Shown here: positions 39,724-49,448 of the stretch, in pieces
Layout: every line of letters begins with the position of its first letter
How positions within the stretch are numbered: position 1 is the stretch's first letter
From: Petasospora fabianii
Lineage: Eukaryota; Ascomycota; Saccharomycetes; Phaffomycetales; Wickerhamomycetaceae
Length of the DNA stretch: 64,000 bases
NCBI GenBank assembly: GCA_022641835.1
Contig: CP048718.1
Span: forward strand, 1-64,000
Direction of reading: 5' to 3'
The notes under the pieces: generated by a model
Databases searched by the model: none
What the model was told of the DNA's origin: nothing
Seen by the model: the letters and a program-made list of their open reading frames with translations, nothing else
Made by a program: the position numbers and the translations under genes

Positions 39724-40227
39724 ATGAACATCGATAGACAAAGAAGAAGACAGTTAGGTATCATTGGTGGGCTATTGGTGCTCTCAGCTGGAGCATATTC
39801 CCTTTACAAATATATCTACTCGTCTAACCAGCCATCGCCACAACAGAGTTCCACTACTGGTGAAAAGTACACTCGAAAGCATATAACTATCATCCTTACA
39901 GATTCAATAATCTCTTCAAAGCTACCCATCAACGAAATCCTTACAAAGACCACTGATGTCGTATTAGTTATCCCACCAGAACTCACCGTTGATGACCTTA
40001 ATGAACCATTAGACCCGACTATTGCTTATAAGGCTATTGAATGCAGTACATTCGATGGAGTATGGTCAGTTGTAAAACATCTTGGTAGTGAAATCAACTT
40101 TGTGGTACGTGATGATCTTTCAGATGATATTCCAGAAGGGATTGAACGATACGTTGGTGAAATTATTGAATTAGACCAAAATGTTTCGGTAATTAATGAA
40201 TCCATCTTATCATCAGTCATTACTTGA
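39724..40227 (+). CDS. PEX22: Peroxin Pex22, membrane anchor of Pex4
   Basis: This 167-residue protein fits S. cerevisiae Pex22 (180). One N-terminal membrane segment (LGIIGGLLVLSAGAYSLYKYI) follows a basic start. The cytosolic Rossmann-like domain carries AYKAIECSTFDGVWSVVKHL and the DIPEGIERYVGEIIELD segment, matching HKIIYCDSMDGLWSCVRRLG and VPEDIGRFVKFVVDSD in S. cerevisiae. Pex22 recruits and activates the ubiquitin-conjugating enzyme Pex4 for Pex5 recycling. It converges with SCP1, 34 bp apart. Confidence 0.85.
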   Translation: MNIDRQRRRQLGIIGGLLVLSAGAYSLYKYIYSSNQPSPQQSSTTGEKYTRKHITIILTDSIISSKLPINEILTKTTDVVLVIPPELTVDDLNEPLDPTIAYKAIECSTFDGVWSVVKHLGSEINFVVRDDLSDDIPEGIERYVGEIIELDQNVSVINESILSSVIT

Positions 40228-40261
40228 GTTTGTTTGTTATACAAGTTGCTTCACTTTGGTT

Positions 40262-40952
40262 TCATTTGCCTGTAATATCTCTATTTTTCCCAAAGACAAC
40301 ACCTTCAGAGGATTGAGAAGCACCTTTCATGTATCCATACTCTAATGAACTCCATCCTCCACTAAGATTAACTGGCTTTTTGGGAACTTTTGGTGGTTGC
40401 CTCGTGCTAAGTTTTGGACCAATAACTGGGATTGATGGGTTTTTCTCATGAACATATCTCGATAAAGAGATGATTGTCTGTAAAACACTTGTTATGTCTC
40501 CTTCTTCGTAAAGGTCAATAGTTTGGAAAGTTTCATCTTCTGGAATTCCATACGACTTGACAAATGTGATAAATCCAGCAATGTTCTCCATCTTTAATAA
40601 AGGTTAGTAGTGAACTTCCATTTACAGTTTGTAGCTATTACTCACCTGAACAAATGGGAATTTGCTCTCTTTCCACTTGACATTTCCACCAAGCTTGTTA
40701 GATAGTCTGTATAGACATATAATTAGTATCTCCAATCAAATTTGATATCGGTTATTGTACTCACTTTCCAAGAGCAACACCATTCTTAATTGTCTCAATC
40801 AATTCACCTTGTGGCTCTGACTCTTCAATGACATTAAATATCCATGATTTAGCCTGTGAGGCAAGTTCCTTGTTATATTTGCCTCTTCTAAGCTCACGAA
40901 GGTCTGCATCGAGGGATGAAACATCTGCTTTCTTCTGGTATGGGTCCTCCAT
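40262..40952 (-). CDS. SCP1: Calponin/transgelin actin-binding protein Scp1, three exons
   Basis: Exons on the minus strand are 40765-40952, 40646-40706 and 40262-40591. The introns are 58 nt (GTGAGT, TACTAAT, ACAG) and 54 nt (GTGAGT, TACTAAC, AAAG). The 192-residue product begins MEDPYQKKADVSSLDADLRE, like S. cerevisiae Scp1 (MSYDKKADVTSLDEDLRQL). It has one calponin-homology domain, with KLGGNVKWKESKFPFVQ coming from the 61-nt middle exon and SYGIPEDETFQTIDLYE from the last. The calponin repeat near the end is WSSLEYGYMKGASQSSEGV. Scp1 bundles actin in cortical patches. Confidence 0.93.
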
Positions 40953-41742
40953 TATAACTGTGTGCTTAAGTCTGTGAGTTGGAAACAACAGTTAATACAG
41001 CCCATCTTAATCAGATGAAGGTAAATAACTTCTACTACATTATACTTGGGGACTTTCTCATGTGGGTGTGGCCGTACCATTGTATTATGTCATCGCTGAC
41101 TAAGCATATCAAAGAAGACCATTTATCAATAACTTTTAAGGCTTAGGATAGGTAATAAACTCCCCATAGTTCAACCATATATATCTCCCCACTCAATCCA
41201 ATAACATAGTTATACCTAATTGGCACCCCTCAATCAACCCCATATATATTTCCTGATATGGTAAAATGTAAACAAAAGGATTAAGTCTCGGCTCTCGCGC
41301 TTTTAAGAATCTGACACAACTCGTCTTTGTTTATACTTCGCTTCGCTTAAAGAACTAATTGATTGACCTTGCTTTGATCCAAGGCAGCTTCATTGAAATA
41401 GTGTTCTCCTCATTGGCTGCCAGGCACTCTCTTTTGGAACGCCACACCTTCATTGGACAGGTGTTGCAACTTATTGGAGTGGTTCCTTTCTCTCCCTTTT
41501 GAACCAGTATCAACCACGTTTGATCCCTATTCCTGATTTGGTCTTCTTGACAGCAAACACCCTCAAACACGAAGACCCCTAATCAGCCTTTCACGAAGAT
41601 TTTGAAACGACATTCCAGAGCTGACACATCCTCTCTCCACCTCTCACACTCACTCACTCACCTCTCTCAATAGCAGTAACAGTCTCCACCCACCCCTTTC
41701 CCATCTCTACTCTACCAATAAGTACAGACTCCTCACATTACA
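40953..41742. other. Intergenic region with repeated CCAAT-type words
   Basis: No gene is visible in these 790 bp. ATTGG (CCAAT on the other strand) occurs at 41412-41416, 41452-41456 and 41473-41477, and GTAAACAAA at about 41268. A 71-codon minus-strand frame at 41355-41570 has no family content. Confidence 0.45.
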
Positions 41743-42915
41743 ATGGAGTTCCTCAAATCATTATGGCCGAACTCCTCGACAAACGTCATCACCATCCCAC
41801 AACACATTGAAGGTGAGCTTGAAGATGACCTCGATCTGAAAGTGAAGGCATTGACATATCTCTTCAAGAGAATGAACATAGAGAACCTCCCATCTTTTGT
41901 CAATGACGGTAGTGGGATCTATAGCTTTGATAATGGTTCTTCATCTACTTCACTAGGCAATGAAAAACTCGATGCCATGTACAACAAGTTGGAATTTGAA
42001 AGAGTACTCGTCTCTGATGAACACAGAATATTGATAGATTGGTTCAAGAACAGATTCAGATCCATTTGCATCTTATCAGATACCCCAAAATCTCCCTTCG
42101 AGCGTCAACTTGCCAAAAACTTCCGTTTCACAATACTACATGCCGACGCTCCAGACGACGTGTACGTAAACACTTTGTTGGAATCTGATATCTATATCGA
42201 GCATCCTATCGATATAGACGTCAAAAGGCAAATCGTGGTTGATGCCATTCAGGCTCAACGTCAATTGAGACCAAGTCACAAGAAATCATTCAACAAGAAC
42301 GACAGATCTATGATTATATCTAAATATATCCGCAGATTAAGTGAAGTTGTCCAGATTGAAAGAATTTACAAGGCATCATTGATCTCAAAGCTGGAAACAT
42401 ACAAGAGCTCTAAACTTGGTTTTATTAAAGAAACGATCGATGAGTTCTCTGAAACATCATTTGACGGTAATGAAGAGAATGGTGTTCGTCTTTTCCCCTC
42501 CAATGCAGTGAGATCCTCAAGATCTCGTTCCCCTATGAGACGTCAATCTAATGATTCCAAGCCACCATTGTCCCCAGTAAAGCTCAACTCTCTTCCACAA
42601 CTTCAACAGACCTCCCCAATAGTGGGCACAGCCAAACTCTCTCCACCATCTTCACCAGTAAGATCTTCATCGGGATCACCATCCCGTCAACTAAGATCAA
42701 GATCATCGTCACCAGTCAAATCTTTGAAGAAGAAACAATCCATGACTATCCTCAAGATGGATAACTCTCTGTCTCAATCTGACACTACAACAACTACACC
42801 AGGAGCTGATGACGAATGGGTTACTAAGGATGAGATGTCCCAGATCCAGATTCAATCTGAACAGGCTGTTTTGTTCAGAGTTGAAAGGGAACGTAAGTTA
42901 TTGAGGGCTCAGTAA
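41743..42915 (+). CDS. Unrecognised protein with folded N-terminal half and SP-rich tail
   Basis: This 390-residue protein starts MEFLKSLWPNSSTNVITIPQ. Residues 1-240 look folded, with a mix of helices and strands (DLKVKALTYLFKRMNIENLP, EHRILIDWFKNRFRSICILS, LLESDIYIEHPIDIDVKRQI, YIRRLSEVVQIERIYKASLI). Residues about 255-345 are disordered and dense in RSxSP/SSPVR phospho-acceptor words. A short helix closes the protein (QIQSEQAVLFRVERERKLL). I do not recognise the family. No signal peptide or membrane span is seen. Confidence 0.75.
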   Translation: MEFLKSLWPNSSTNVITIPQHIEGELEDDLDLKVKALTYLFKRMNIENLPSFVNDGSGIYSFDNGSSSTSLGNEKLDAMYNKLEFERVLVSDEHRILIDWFKNRFRSICILSDTPKSPFERQLAKNFRFTILHADAPDDVYVNTLLESDIYIEHPIDIDVKRQIVVDAIQAQRQLRPSHKKSFNKNDRSMIISKYIRRLSEVVQIERIYKASLISKLETYKSSKLGFIKETIDEFSETSFDGNEENGVRLFPSNAVRSSRSRSPMRRQSNDSKPPLSPVKLNSLPQLQQTSPIVGTAKLSPPSSPVRSSSGSPSRQLRSRSSSPVKSLKKKQSMTILKMDNSLSQSDTTTTTPGADDEWVTKDEMSQIQIQSEQAVLFRVERERKLLRAQ

Positions 42916-43325
42916 GGTATTAGGAGGTAATTGGAGTGTTTGGGTTGTCTTTTTTTATTTGTCGTTTTGGGCTTCTTTTTCTTCTTCTTTCATTTCCAGT
43001 GTCGGTTTTCACATATCATACTCATCATTCATTCCCAGATGTTGATCATTACATTAGTTTCATATTCATCATTATGCATACACTTTTATACAGTTCCATT
43101 TACTACATTGAAAGTTCCCTTTAAACAATAAACACAGTGATGTGCGTGCATTCATATGATTCGTAGCAAAGGTGGGTGATAATCGACGCCATGAGATGTT
43201 TGTGTATATACATGTTAGATGGATGAAATTGATATTAGCGTCAAGCAAAGGAAGAAGAGTGTGGATGTGGACGTGCCTCTCAGAGACTTTTGTTGTATCA
43301 TGGGGAGAAAAGTAATGTCTGAGTT
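42916..43325. other. Convergent intergenic region, no feature seen
   Basis: T-rich DNA (42950-42995) follows the unrecognised gene. The 410-bp gap holds only chance frames and serves as the 3' flank of both neighbours. Confidence 0.5.
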
Positions 43326-43745
43326 TCAAACCTTGTGTCTGACAGTTGGATCCACGTGGAGAGGAGACCAAATACCTCTCACAGACTCGTTCAGACTCTC
43401 CACCTTGCTGTTTCTCTTTCTAATCTGCTCTCCACTAGCCTCCTTCAACAAGTTGAGCTTATTTTGAACGTTGTCAATGTTGAGGTTGCGCACACAAATG
43501 GCTTTCTCCCTACCGTTGGCATATTCACCCTTGATAACTGGATGTCCTGTCTTCTGTACGAGTCTGAATTCCGTCTTTGGATGCTGCTTAGCGTATGTGT
43601 CGAGTCTGAGTTTGAGGAAGTCTCGAAGGCCCTGGGAAGAGCCACCAGCCTTGTCGAACTGAAGTGTGATACGCTTGCATGCAAGCACAAAGGCACCGAG
43701 ACCGTTCTGGAGAGTTGGTGTGCGTGGGATAGGCTTAATAGGCAT
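43326..43745 (-). CDS. MRPL51: Mitochondrial large ribosomal subunit protein mL43
   Basis: This 139-residue protein of the L51/S25/CI-B8 thioredoxin-like family matches S. cerevisiae Mrpl51 (140). The start at 43745 gives MPIKPIPRTPTLQNGLGAFV, the usual beginning; the frame is open upstream to 43901 but unconserved. Core blocks are KRITLQFDKAGGSSQGLRDF and NGREKAICVRNLNIDNVQNK. The DKAGGSS loop is typical of the family. Confidence 0.9.
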   Translation of the reverse strand: MPIKPIPRTPTLQNGLGAFVLACKRITLQFDKAGGSSQGLRDFLKLRLDTYAKQHPKTEFRLVQKTGHPVIKGEYANGREKAICVRNLNIDNVQNKLNLLKEASGEQIRKRNSKVESLNESVRGIWSPLHVDPTVRHKV

Positions 43746-44137
43746 CTCTATAGGGTCTTTTAGATGTAGTTTTGAGTCTATAGATATTAGTACTCGAGAC
43801 GTCGATTTTGACAACAGTTTTTTTTTTCCATCGCGGTGAGGGAGTGCGCTTACCGTTTTTGAGACCCCAAGGGAACAAATCAGGGACATTTGTGGGGGCA
43901 ATTTGCTGTTGATTATGGTTATCCTATTGTTCTCATTAGTTTAGTAGTAAATCCGTACGTGAGAGAATAATATCGTCAATTATCCCGCTATTTGTTGTGT
44001 TATTCTCGCATTTCCTCTTATCTGCAACCAATTCTACAATAACCCCCCGCAAATAACAACGAAAACCACGCCATAACCCCACTTCACTTCACTTACGTCC
44101 TTCACGTGCGTGAAAAAGGGCACCATCTACGCGCAAA
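43746..44137. promoter_or_regulatory. MRPL51-NDUFAF3-like bidirectional promoter
   Basis: TTCACGTGCG with CACGTG at 44103-44108 lies 30 bp before the plus-strand start. CACTTCACTTCACTT-type repeats lie near 44080. No gene is visible. Confidence 0.4.
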
Positions 44138-44659
44138 ATGCTTTCCCAGACTCTTAGAATACGACTTCCAAGGCTTTCAAAGACACTGTGCCCGTCATTT
44201 CGAAACTTCTCGTCTTCAGCAGTGCCTGCAAAGGAGTCTCCCATCGCAACACTCAACATTCTTGCAGATACCTCTGCTCCACTAAATAACATTGACACAG
44301 TGACACGCGACTCGCTAGTCTTCTCCTCAGGATTACTCGTTAAGGATAAGACTACCCTTCTACTCGCTAATCGTGTCCTCGAGTTTGAACCAAAATACGA
44401 AATCAAGAACGGATTCATTGTCGAGTTTGCTCCTGAATCCCTTCAGTTTCTTAAACTCATCAATCCACAACCAGACTTGATCGTTATTGGATTAGGGAAG
44501 AAGAGCAGGCTTCTAAGTCAGATTAACTTGGAGATGTTCCAGAGCCTTGGTGTTAGAGTTGAACTGTCTGATACGAAAAATGCAGCTAGAAACTTTGACT
44601 TGTTGGCCACTGAGAGACCAAGCCAAGTTGGTGCCATTCTCCTTCCACCAAACGTCTAG
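44138..44659 (+). CDS. NDUFAF3-like (Mth938/DUF498) mitochondrial protein
   Basis: This 173-residue protein has an Arg/Ser-rich mitochondrial presequence (MLSQTLRIRLPRLSKTLCPS) and then a DUF498/Mth938 fold (NNIDTVTRDSLVFSSGLLV, PDLIVIGLGKKSRLL, GVRVELSDTKNAARNFDLLA). The human member NDUFAF3 helps assemble complex I of the respiratory chain. S. cerevisiae has no complex I, so this gene suggests a complex-I-bearing yeast. It converges with the myosin gene. Confidence 0.85.
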   Translation: MLSQTLRIRLPRLSKTLCPSFRNFSSSAVPAKESPIATLNILADTSAPLNNIDTVTRDSLVFSSGLLVKDKTTLLLANRVLEFEPKYEIKNGFIVEFAPESLQFLKLINPQPDLIVIGLGKKSRLLSQINLEMFQSLGVRVELSDTKNAARNFDLLATERPSQVGAILLPPNV

Positions 44660-44768
44660 TTGAACTTATTTATTAATATTTATTCCACCAACTACACCAA
44701 TGCCTGTAATAGAGAGTTCTGTTGACCTTATTATACATCTTTTCTATTTCATAGTCTCAATTTCTTAA

Positions 44769-47700
44769 TCACCAATCATCGTCATCAGCATCATCCTCGT
44801 CATCACTATATCCACCCATCTTACCAGATCTTGCCTTTAGAGCCTCAGCTAAACCACCAGCAAGGTTGCCCTCTTCTTGTTTCTTAGCCATCAACGCAGC
44901 TGCCAATCCACCGGCGAGTCCATTCTGTGCTGTTCCATTGCTCTGTACGTTGCTTTGCACGTTGCTCTGCACTGACTGTTGAGCAGGTGGTGCAGGTGGT
45001 GCAGGTGGGGCAGCTCTTGTAGAGGAAGTGGTTGGTGGTGCACATTCCACAACATACGCACCTGGAACCCAACCTTCCTTGGATCCATCGAGCAATTTGG
45101 CCAACCACCAACCATTGTTCTCCTTCTTAAGAATGTACACAATGGTGTCTTTTGTAATTGGAAGTTCAGAGGCAGCACCAGAACCTGGGAAGTCATATGC
45201 AGCCTTGAATGTTGGGAACTCCGGCTTGGCTGCTGGAGGTGGTGGAGGTGGAGGCGGTGGTGTGTGCTGAGCAGTAGACTGTTGGTGAATTGCAGGTTGC
45301 TTATGAGCAGTAGGTGTATTCACTGGTTGTTGTCTCTGATGAGGTGCCGGAGGTGGAACCTTACGCTGCTGGGTTCTGGTAGCTGGAACAGATGGTTGTG
45401 GGTTGTATGCAGCTGCTGCTGCGGCAGCGGCTGGTTTCGTTTGGTGTTGAGCTGGCGCTGAGTTGGCCTGGTGTTGCACTGGTGCAGGTGGTGGCACTTT
45501 TCTCTGTTGACGTGGAGCTGCAGCCGGTGTGCTAGTAGTAGCAGGTCTGTATGTGTTGCGTGGGGTGAAGTCCAATGCAGCAGAGTTATGACTCTTTTTT
45601 GGCTTTGGTCTTGATGTAGAGGCTGCAGAACGACCCTGACGAACACTGATGGTACTCGACTTGTAGATGTCACTATATGCAGGAGCACTTTCACTGATCG
45701 TGGACTTGACTGTATGATACTTTCCTGGCTTCTTCTGATACCTAATTGTAGTATCAATTTGGATCTGGATGTTGTTGTTCAGCTTCTTCAATTGGGTGAT
45801 GAACTCGGTCTTAGACCATAAGTTGATGAAGGCATCCACTGCCTGTGTATTCTGCGAAACAGCAACCCAATCGTCCTGCAAATTTGTCAAGCCAACGTAC
45901 TTGATGTTCGAGACAGGAATCGAAATCTCAACGCTATAAGTAGCCTTACGGTCAATCACCTGGTGAGCAACAACGTAAACCGTACTTTGAGTGACAAACA
46001 CTTGTCTTGGTAATCTCTGTGAGGATCTACCAAACTTGGAATGCAAGACCTCACACTCACTCGAAAATACAACTTTCTCCTTAATACCGGCCTGGTTCTT
46101 AACAAACTGTCCCCTAGATCTTGGCTCATTGGCATTCAGATAGTCACCCATAAACTGTCTGTAACCCAACAACGACATAGAACGACGTTCCTTTCTTGAT
46201 CCAAGCAATCTCGTACCATAGTCACGCAACTGTTCATACTGATTGCCACCTTGCTTCTCTCTCCAGAACCTCTGGATTCTGATGGCAGAGTCAATTCTTT
46301 TTTTCATGAATCTTCGAATGGCCCTTTGGATTCTTGCAGCCATATTGTGCCAGTATCTGTCTCTGAGTGACTCTAATCCGAACAGAGTCTCTGGTGTCTT
46401 GATGAACACTTTTGAGACACCCATCTGGTACTCTGAGGCCGGGATGGCAGAGTCCTTCAAGATATGTAAGACAGCCTCCTTAATGTCACCGGTCCACGTA
46501 TAATCACCAGCATATGAACACTGTGGGGACAGCAGATAGAATCTCTCCACAAACTTCTCAAAAGTCTGACGGTATGCAAAACCTGCCCTTCTGATACGAA
46601 CATTTTCCTTCAAACCCAAGTACTTGATTTGATGCATGACCTGCTTATCATCAAACTCCGTGGCTGATCTATTCTGATTTGGCTTGATGGTTCTGATGTA
46701 TGATGGTTGAGATAGAGACAGTGTGTCTACAAGCTCATTGGCCGACTTGATGATCTTATCACCTGCAGTTGGAGGTCTTCTTCTGGAACCGTGATCAACT
46801 GGCTTTGGGAAGAGCGTATGAATAAAGGAATTCTGGGAGGTCGAAAGCATCTCCATCAAGTCCTTCTGCAACTGGTCCTTGTTCTTGTCAGTCATTCTGT
46901 TGATGTCATAGGTGACATCACCAGCATAGTGCTTAACGACAAACTTGGACTGTCTGAGCTCAAAGTGTTGGTTCGAGGTCATGAGGTTCAGTCTCTGGGC
47001 GAATGAGGCATCACTCTCATCAGATTTGGCGTGAGCAGTGGCACATGCGTCGTTCAATGCAGCAAAGACACCTGGTGGTCTTCTAGCTTCAATGAGGTCC
47101 ACGACAACTTTGTTATTGAAGAATTGGATTGGAGTCCATTGAATTTGTTCACGGACGTATTCGTCTTGTTCGGACTTGAGTGTCAATTGAATAAAGATTT
47201 GCTGAAGTTTCTCGTTGACGTAGTTAATACAGAGCTGTTCGAAGGAGTTGTGCTCAAAGATTTCAAATCCATAGATATCGAGGATACCAATAGACTTGGA
47301 CTTCTGGCCCTTGTTGAGGACCTTGTTGAGAATCACAATAATATGATCAAACAATTCAGAGTAGAGTGCTGCAGCAAGAGCATTCTTCACAGCAGTAGCT
47401 TGAACTCTGTTCAACGGAATTTCATAAGTCTCTGCAACAGTGGTCATCTCTCTCAAAGTCAATGAATTGATCAAAGTTTGCTCATCAACGGCAAGCAAAT
47501 AAGCAACAAACTTTGTGATTGAGTTGTCCTGGATCTCTGCGTTACCTTGATCATTCTCCCTAAAGGTGATATTACCGATCCAAAGGATTGCAGCAATGAT
47601 TCTGAATATCTCATCTTGTTGTGTCTTGTCAATACCAATGGTTTGCATGGCATTCAGTGTGTCCTGGAAGTCCTTGACATCATCAATGGAATCAACAGAG

Positions 47701-48479
47701 GTTGTTCCTGAAGTATAGAGGTATTGCTCTGGGCCCTGAATACCAAACTGTTCACGGTACTGCTGTGGAGCAGCTTTGGTCAATTGATAAAAGATGTGGA
47801 AATTACGCTCGTTCTTAGTCTGACCGACAACTCTCTGCTTCTCAAGCAAGTAGTTGGTGATCTTTCCACTGACGGGCTCAAACTGTGCGTTGAAGTTGAT
47901 CTCAAGATACTTTCCATGACGAGACGAGTTATCATTTCTCAGTGTCTTTGCACATCCAAATGACTCAAGCAAAGGGTTAGTAGCCATGACGATGTCCCTA
48001 ATCTCTCTGATGGAGTCGTTGGATGCGCTCTCTGCAGTGGCAGCAGCGATAAACTGCATGATTCTCTTAGCAGCCTCGGTCTTTCCTGCACCGGACTCTC
48101 CAGAAATAATGACACATTGCGACTCGTTATAGGCCTTCATGTTGTACACCATGGATTCGGCCACGGCAAAGACGTGAGGTGGCACCTCCAGACGATTCTT
48201 ACCTTCATAGGACTTAAGCACAGCATCTGTGTAGATGCCGAGATCACGGAATGGGTTCACAGATATCAGCACATGCCCGATATAGGTATAGATGGTACCG
48301 TTCTGGAAACGTTTCTTGAGATTGTCGTTGATAGCGTCGTCGGTGATCTTGGTGAGCAGAGTGAGGTCCGAGACACCAACCTCCCTTTTCTTGCCAGCAT
48401 CGAACGTTGCCTTGGCAATGCCGTTACGCTTGGGAGGTGGTTGTGTCTTCGCCTTTCCCGGTCTTCTGGTGATTCCCAT
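44769..48479 (-). CDS. MYO5: Class I myosin (Myo3/Myo5)
   Basis: This 1236-residue endocytic myosin has a basic start, a motor domain (about 36-720) with P-loop GESGAGKT (127-134) and the IQ-bearing neck ([24 protein letters not shown]). A lipid-binding TH1 domain follows, then a Pro/Ala/Gln-rich TH2 tail with a run of ten prolines. An SH3 domain comes next ([40 protein letters not shown]). The protein ends in an acidic Arp2/3-activating tail ([11 protein letters not shown]). The TEDS position, 16 residues before the DALAK-like NALAA, is glutamate E350 in [10 protein letters not shown]. cerevisiae Myo3/5 have a PAK-phosphorylated serine there. Length is near Myo5 (1219) and Myo3 (1272). Most yeasts outside the whole-genome-duplication clade have one copy. 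Confidence 0.96.
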   Translation of the reverse strand: MGITRRPGKAKTQPPPKRNGIAKATFDAGKKREVGVSDLTLLTKITDDAINDNLKKRFQNGTIYTYIGHVLISVNPFRDLGIYTDAVLKSYEGKNRLEVPPHVFAVAESMVYNMKAYNESQCVIISGESGAGKTEAAKRIMQFIAAATAESASNDSIREIRDIVMATNPLLESFGCAKTLRNDNSSRHGKYLEINFNAQFEPVSGKITNYLLEKQRVVGQTKNERNFHIFYQLTKAAPQQYREQFGIQGPEQYLYTSGTTSVDSIDDVKDFQDTLNAMQTIGIDKTQQDEIFRIIAAILWIGNITFRENDQGNAEIQDNSITKFVAYLLAVDEQTLINSLTLREMTTVAETYEIPLNRVQATAVKNALAAALYSELFDHIIVILNKVLNKGQKSKSIGILDIYGFEIFEHNSFEQLCINYVNEKLQQIFIQLTLKSEQDEYVREQIQWTPIQFFNNKVVVDLIEARRPPGVFAALNDACATAHAKSDESDASFAQRLNLMTSNQHFELRQSKFVVKHYAGDVTYDINRMTDKNKDQLQKDLMEMLSTSQNSFIHTLFPKPVDHGSRRRPPTAGDKIIKSANELVDTLSLSQPSYIRTIKPNQNRSATEFDDKQVMHQIKYLGLKENVRIRRAGFAYRQTFEKFVERFYLLSPQCSYAGDYTWTGDIKEAVLHILKDSAIPASEYQMGVSKVFIKTPETLFGLESLRDRYWHNMAARIQRAIRRFMKKRIDSAIRIQRFWREKQGGNQYEQLRDYGTRLLGSRKERRSMSLLGYRQFMGDYLNANEPRSRGQFVKNQAGIKEKVVFSSECEVLHSKFGRSSQRLPRQVFVTQSTVYVVAHQVIDRKATYSVEISIPVSNIKYVGLTNLQDDWVAVSQNTQAVDAFINLWSKTEFITQLKKLNNNIQIQIDTTIRYQKKPGKYHTVKSTISESAPAYSDIYKSSTISVRQGRSAASTSRPKPKKSHNSAALDFTPRNTYRPATTSTPAAAPRQQRKVPPPAPVQHQANSAPAQHQTKPAAAAAAAAYNPQPSVPATRTQQRKVPPPAPHQRQQPVNTPTAHKQPAIHQQSTAQHTPPPPPPPPPAAKPEFPTFKAAYDFPGSGAASELPITKDTIVYILKKENNGWWLAKLLDGSKEGWVPGAYVVECAPPTTSSTRAAPPAPPAPPAQQSVQSNVQSNVQSNGTAQNGLAGGLAAALMAKKQEEGNLAGGLAEALKARSGKMGGYSDDEDDADDDDW

Positions 48480-49448
48480 TGGGGTGTCCTTTGTGGCGTG
48501 TGTCTTAAAGATCTTTGTTGATGAAGGCGGTGTTGTGCTGCTGTGCTGTTCTCGTCCTCAGTGTTTCGGAACCGCAGCCGAATCCGCGCTGCTTAGTCAG
48601 CTATTGCACTCTTACCCCCTGGACACATATTGGATAGGTTTTAAGGACTTTTGTATGGTACAAGGGGGTAATTTGTCCTTTTGGATGGTCTCTGTGTATT
48701 TTATCAGACTGAACTTATGGATATTTTGCGTTTTCAAGAGATATTCGTAAGGGGTTTTACTCTGAGGCCCTTATCTGAGCTGATGATCGGCTAAAACTGT
48801 CAACTAAGTGTTATCTGATTGGATTTTATTCGATCCAGCTTTCAGCTTTAGTGGATGTTTATAAGCTTAATTAGTGGGTAGTTACCCTCTTATCATAATC
48901 AACAGCTTAATCACAAGTTTCGATGTCATGTTTCCCATACTAGTTTTTGCAGATCATCAAACATGACCGGGCTGGTTATGATGAAGGTCAATGTATCCAT
49001 CATTAAGATGTTTGTCTATGTCTTTTTGCTTGTTATTCATATACTCTGTTGTTTTTGCTGATAAAGTGACATCTAATAGTTTTATAGAGTTTTTTAACCC
49101 TTTTTTTTCCCTATTTGTCTACATACTTCACTTGAAAGTTACAATACCGTTCTTAAGTTTGAAGACAAAACAAAAACCAAACAAAATAAATGAATATAAT
49201 AAATCTCAATTTGTATTCAGTAGCACCAAGATATTTTACATGACTCATGGCTACAGATAATATGACATTTAACGATTTTTTTTCTTATACCAATAGGTGC
49301 TAGAAATACTATGAGAGAGGAAAGAGTTAACTCTGCTCAATACCACCACGACAAATTTGATGCGCCTACAATTGAAACTCCTTTTACGTCGTATGCAAAC
49401 ATGATCATTCATTATACAGCAAAAATATGAGGACCAACTGGGTCAGGA
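48480..49448. other. MYO5 upstream intergenic region, no gene seen
   Basis: These 970 bp hold only chance frames, AT-rich toward the STI1 end with T-runs near 49101-49109 and 49275-49284. I see no RNA gene or clear regulatory cluster. Confidence 0.5.
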
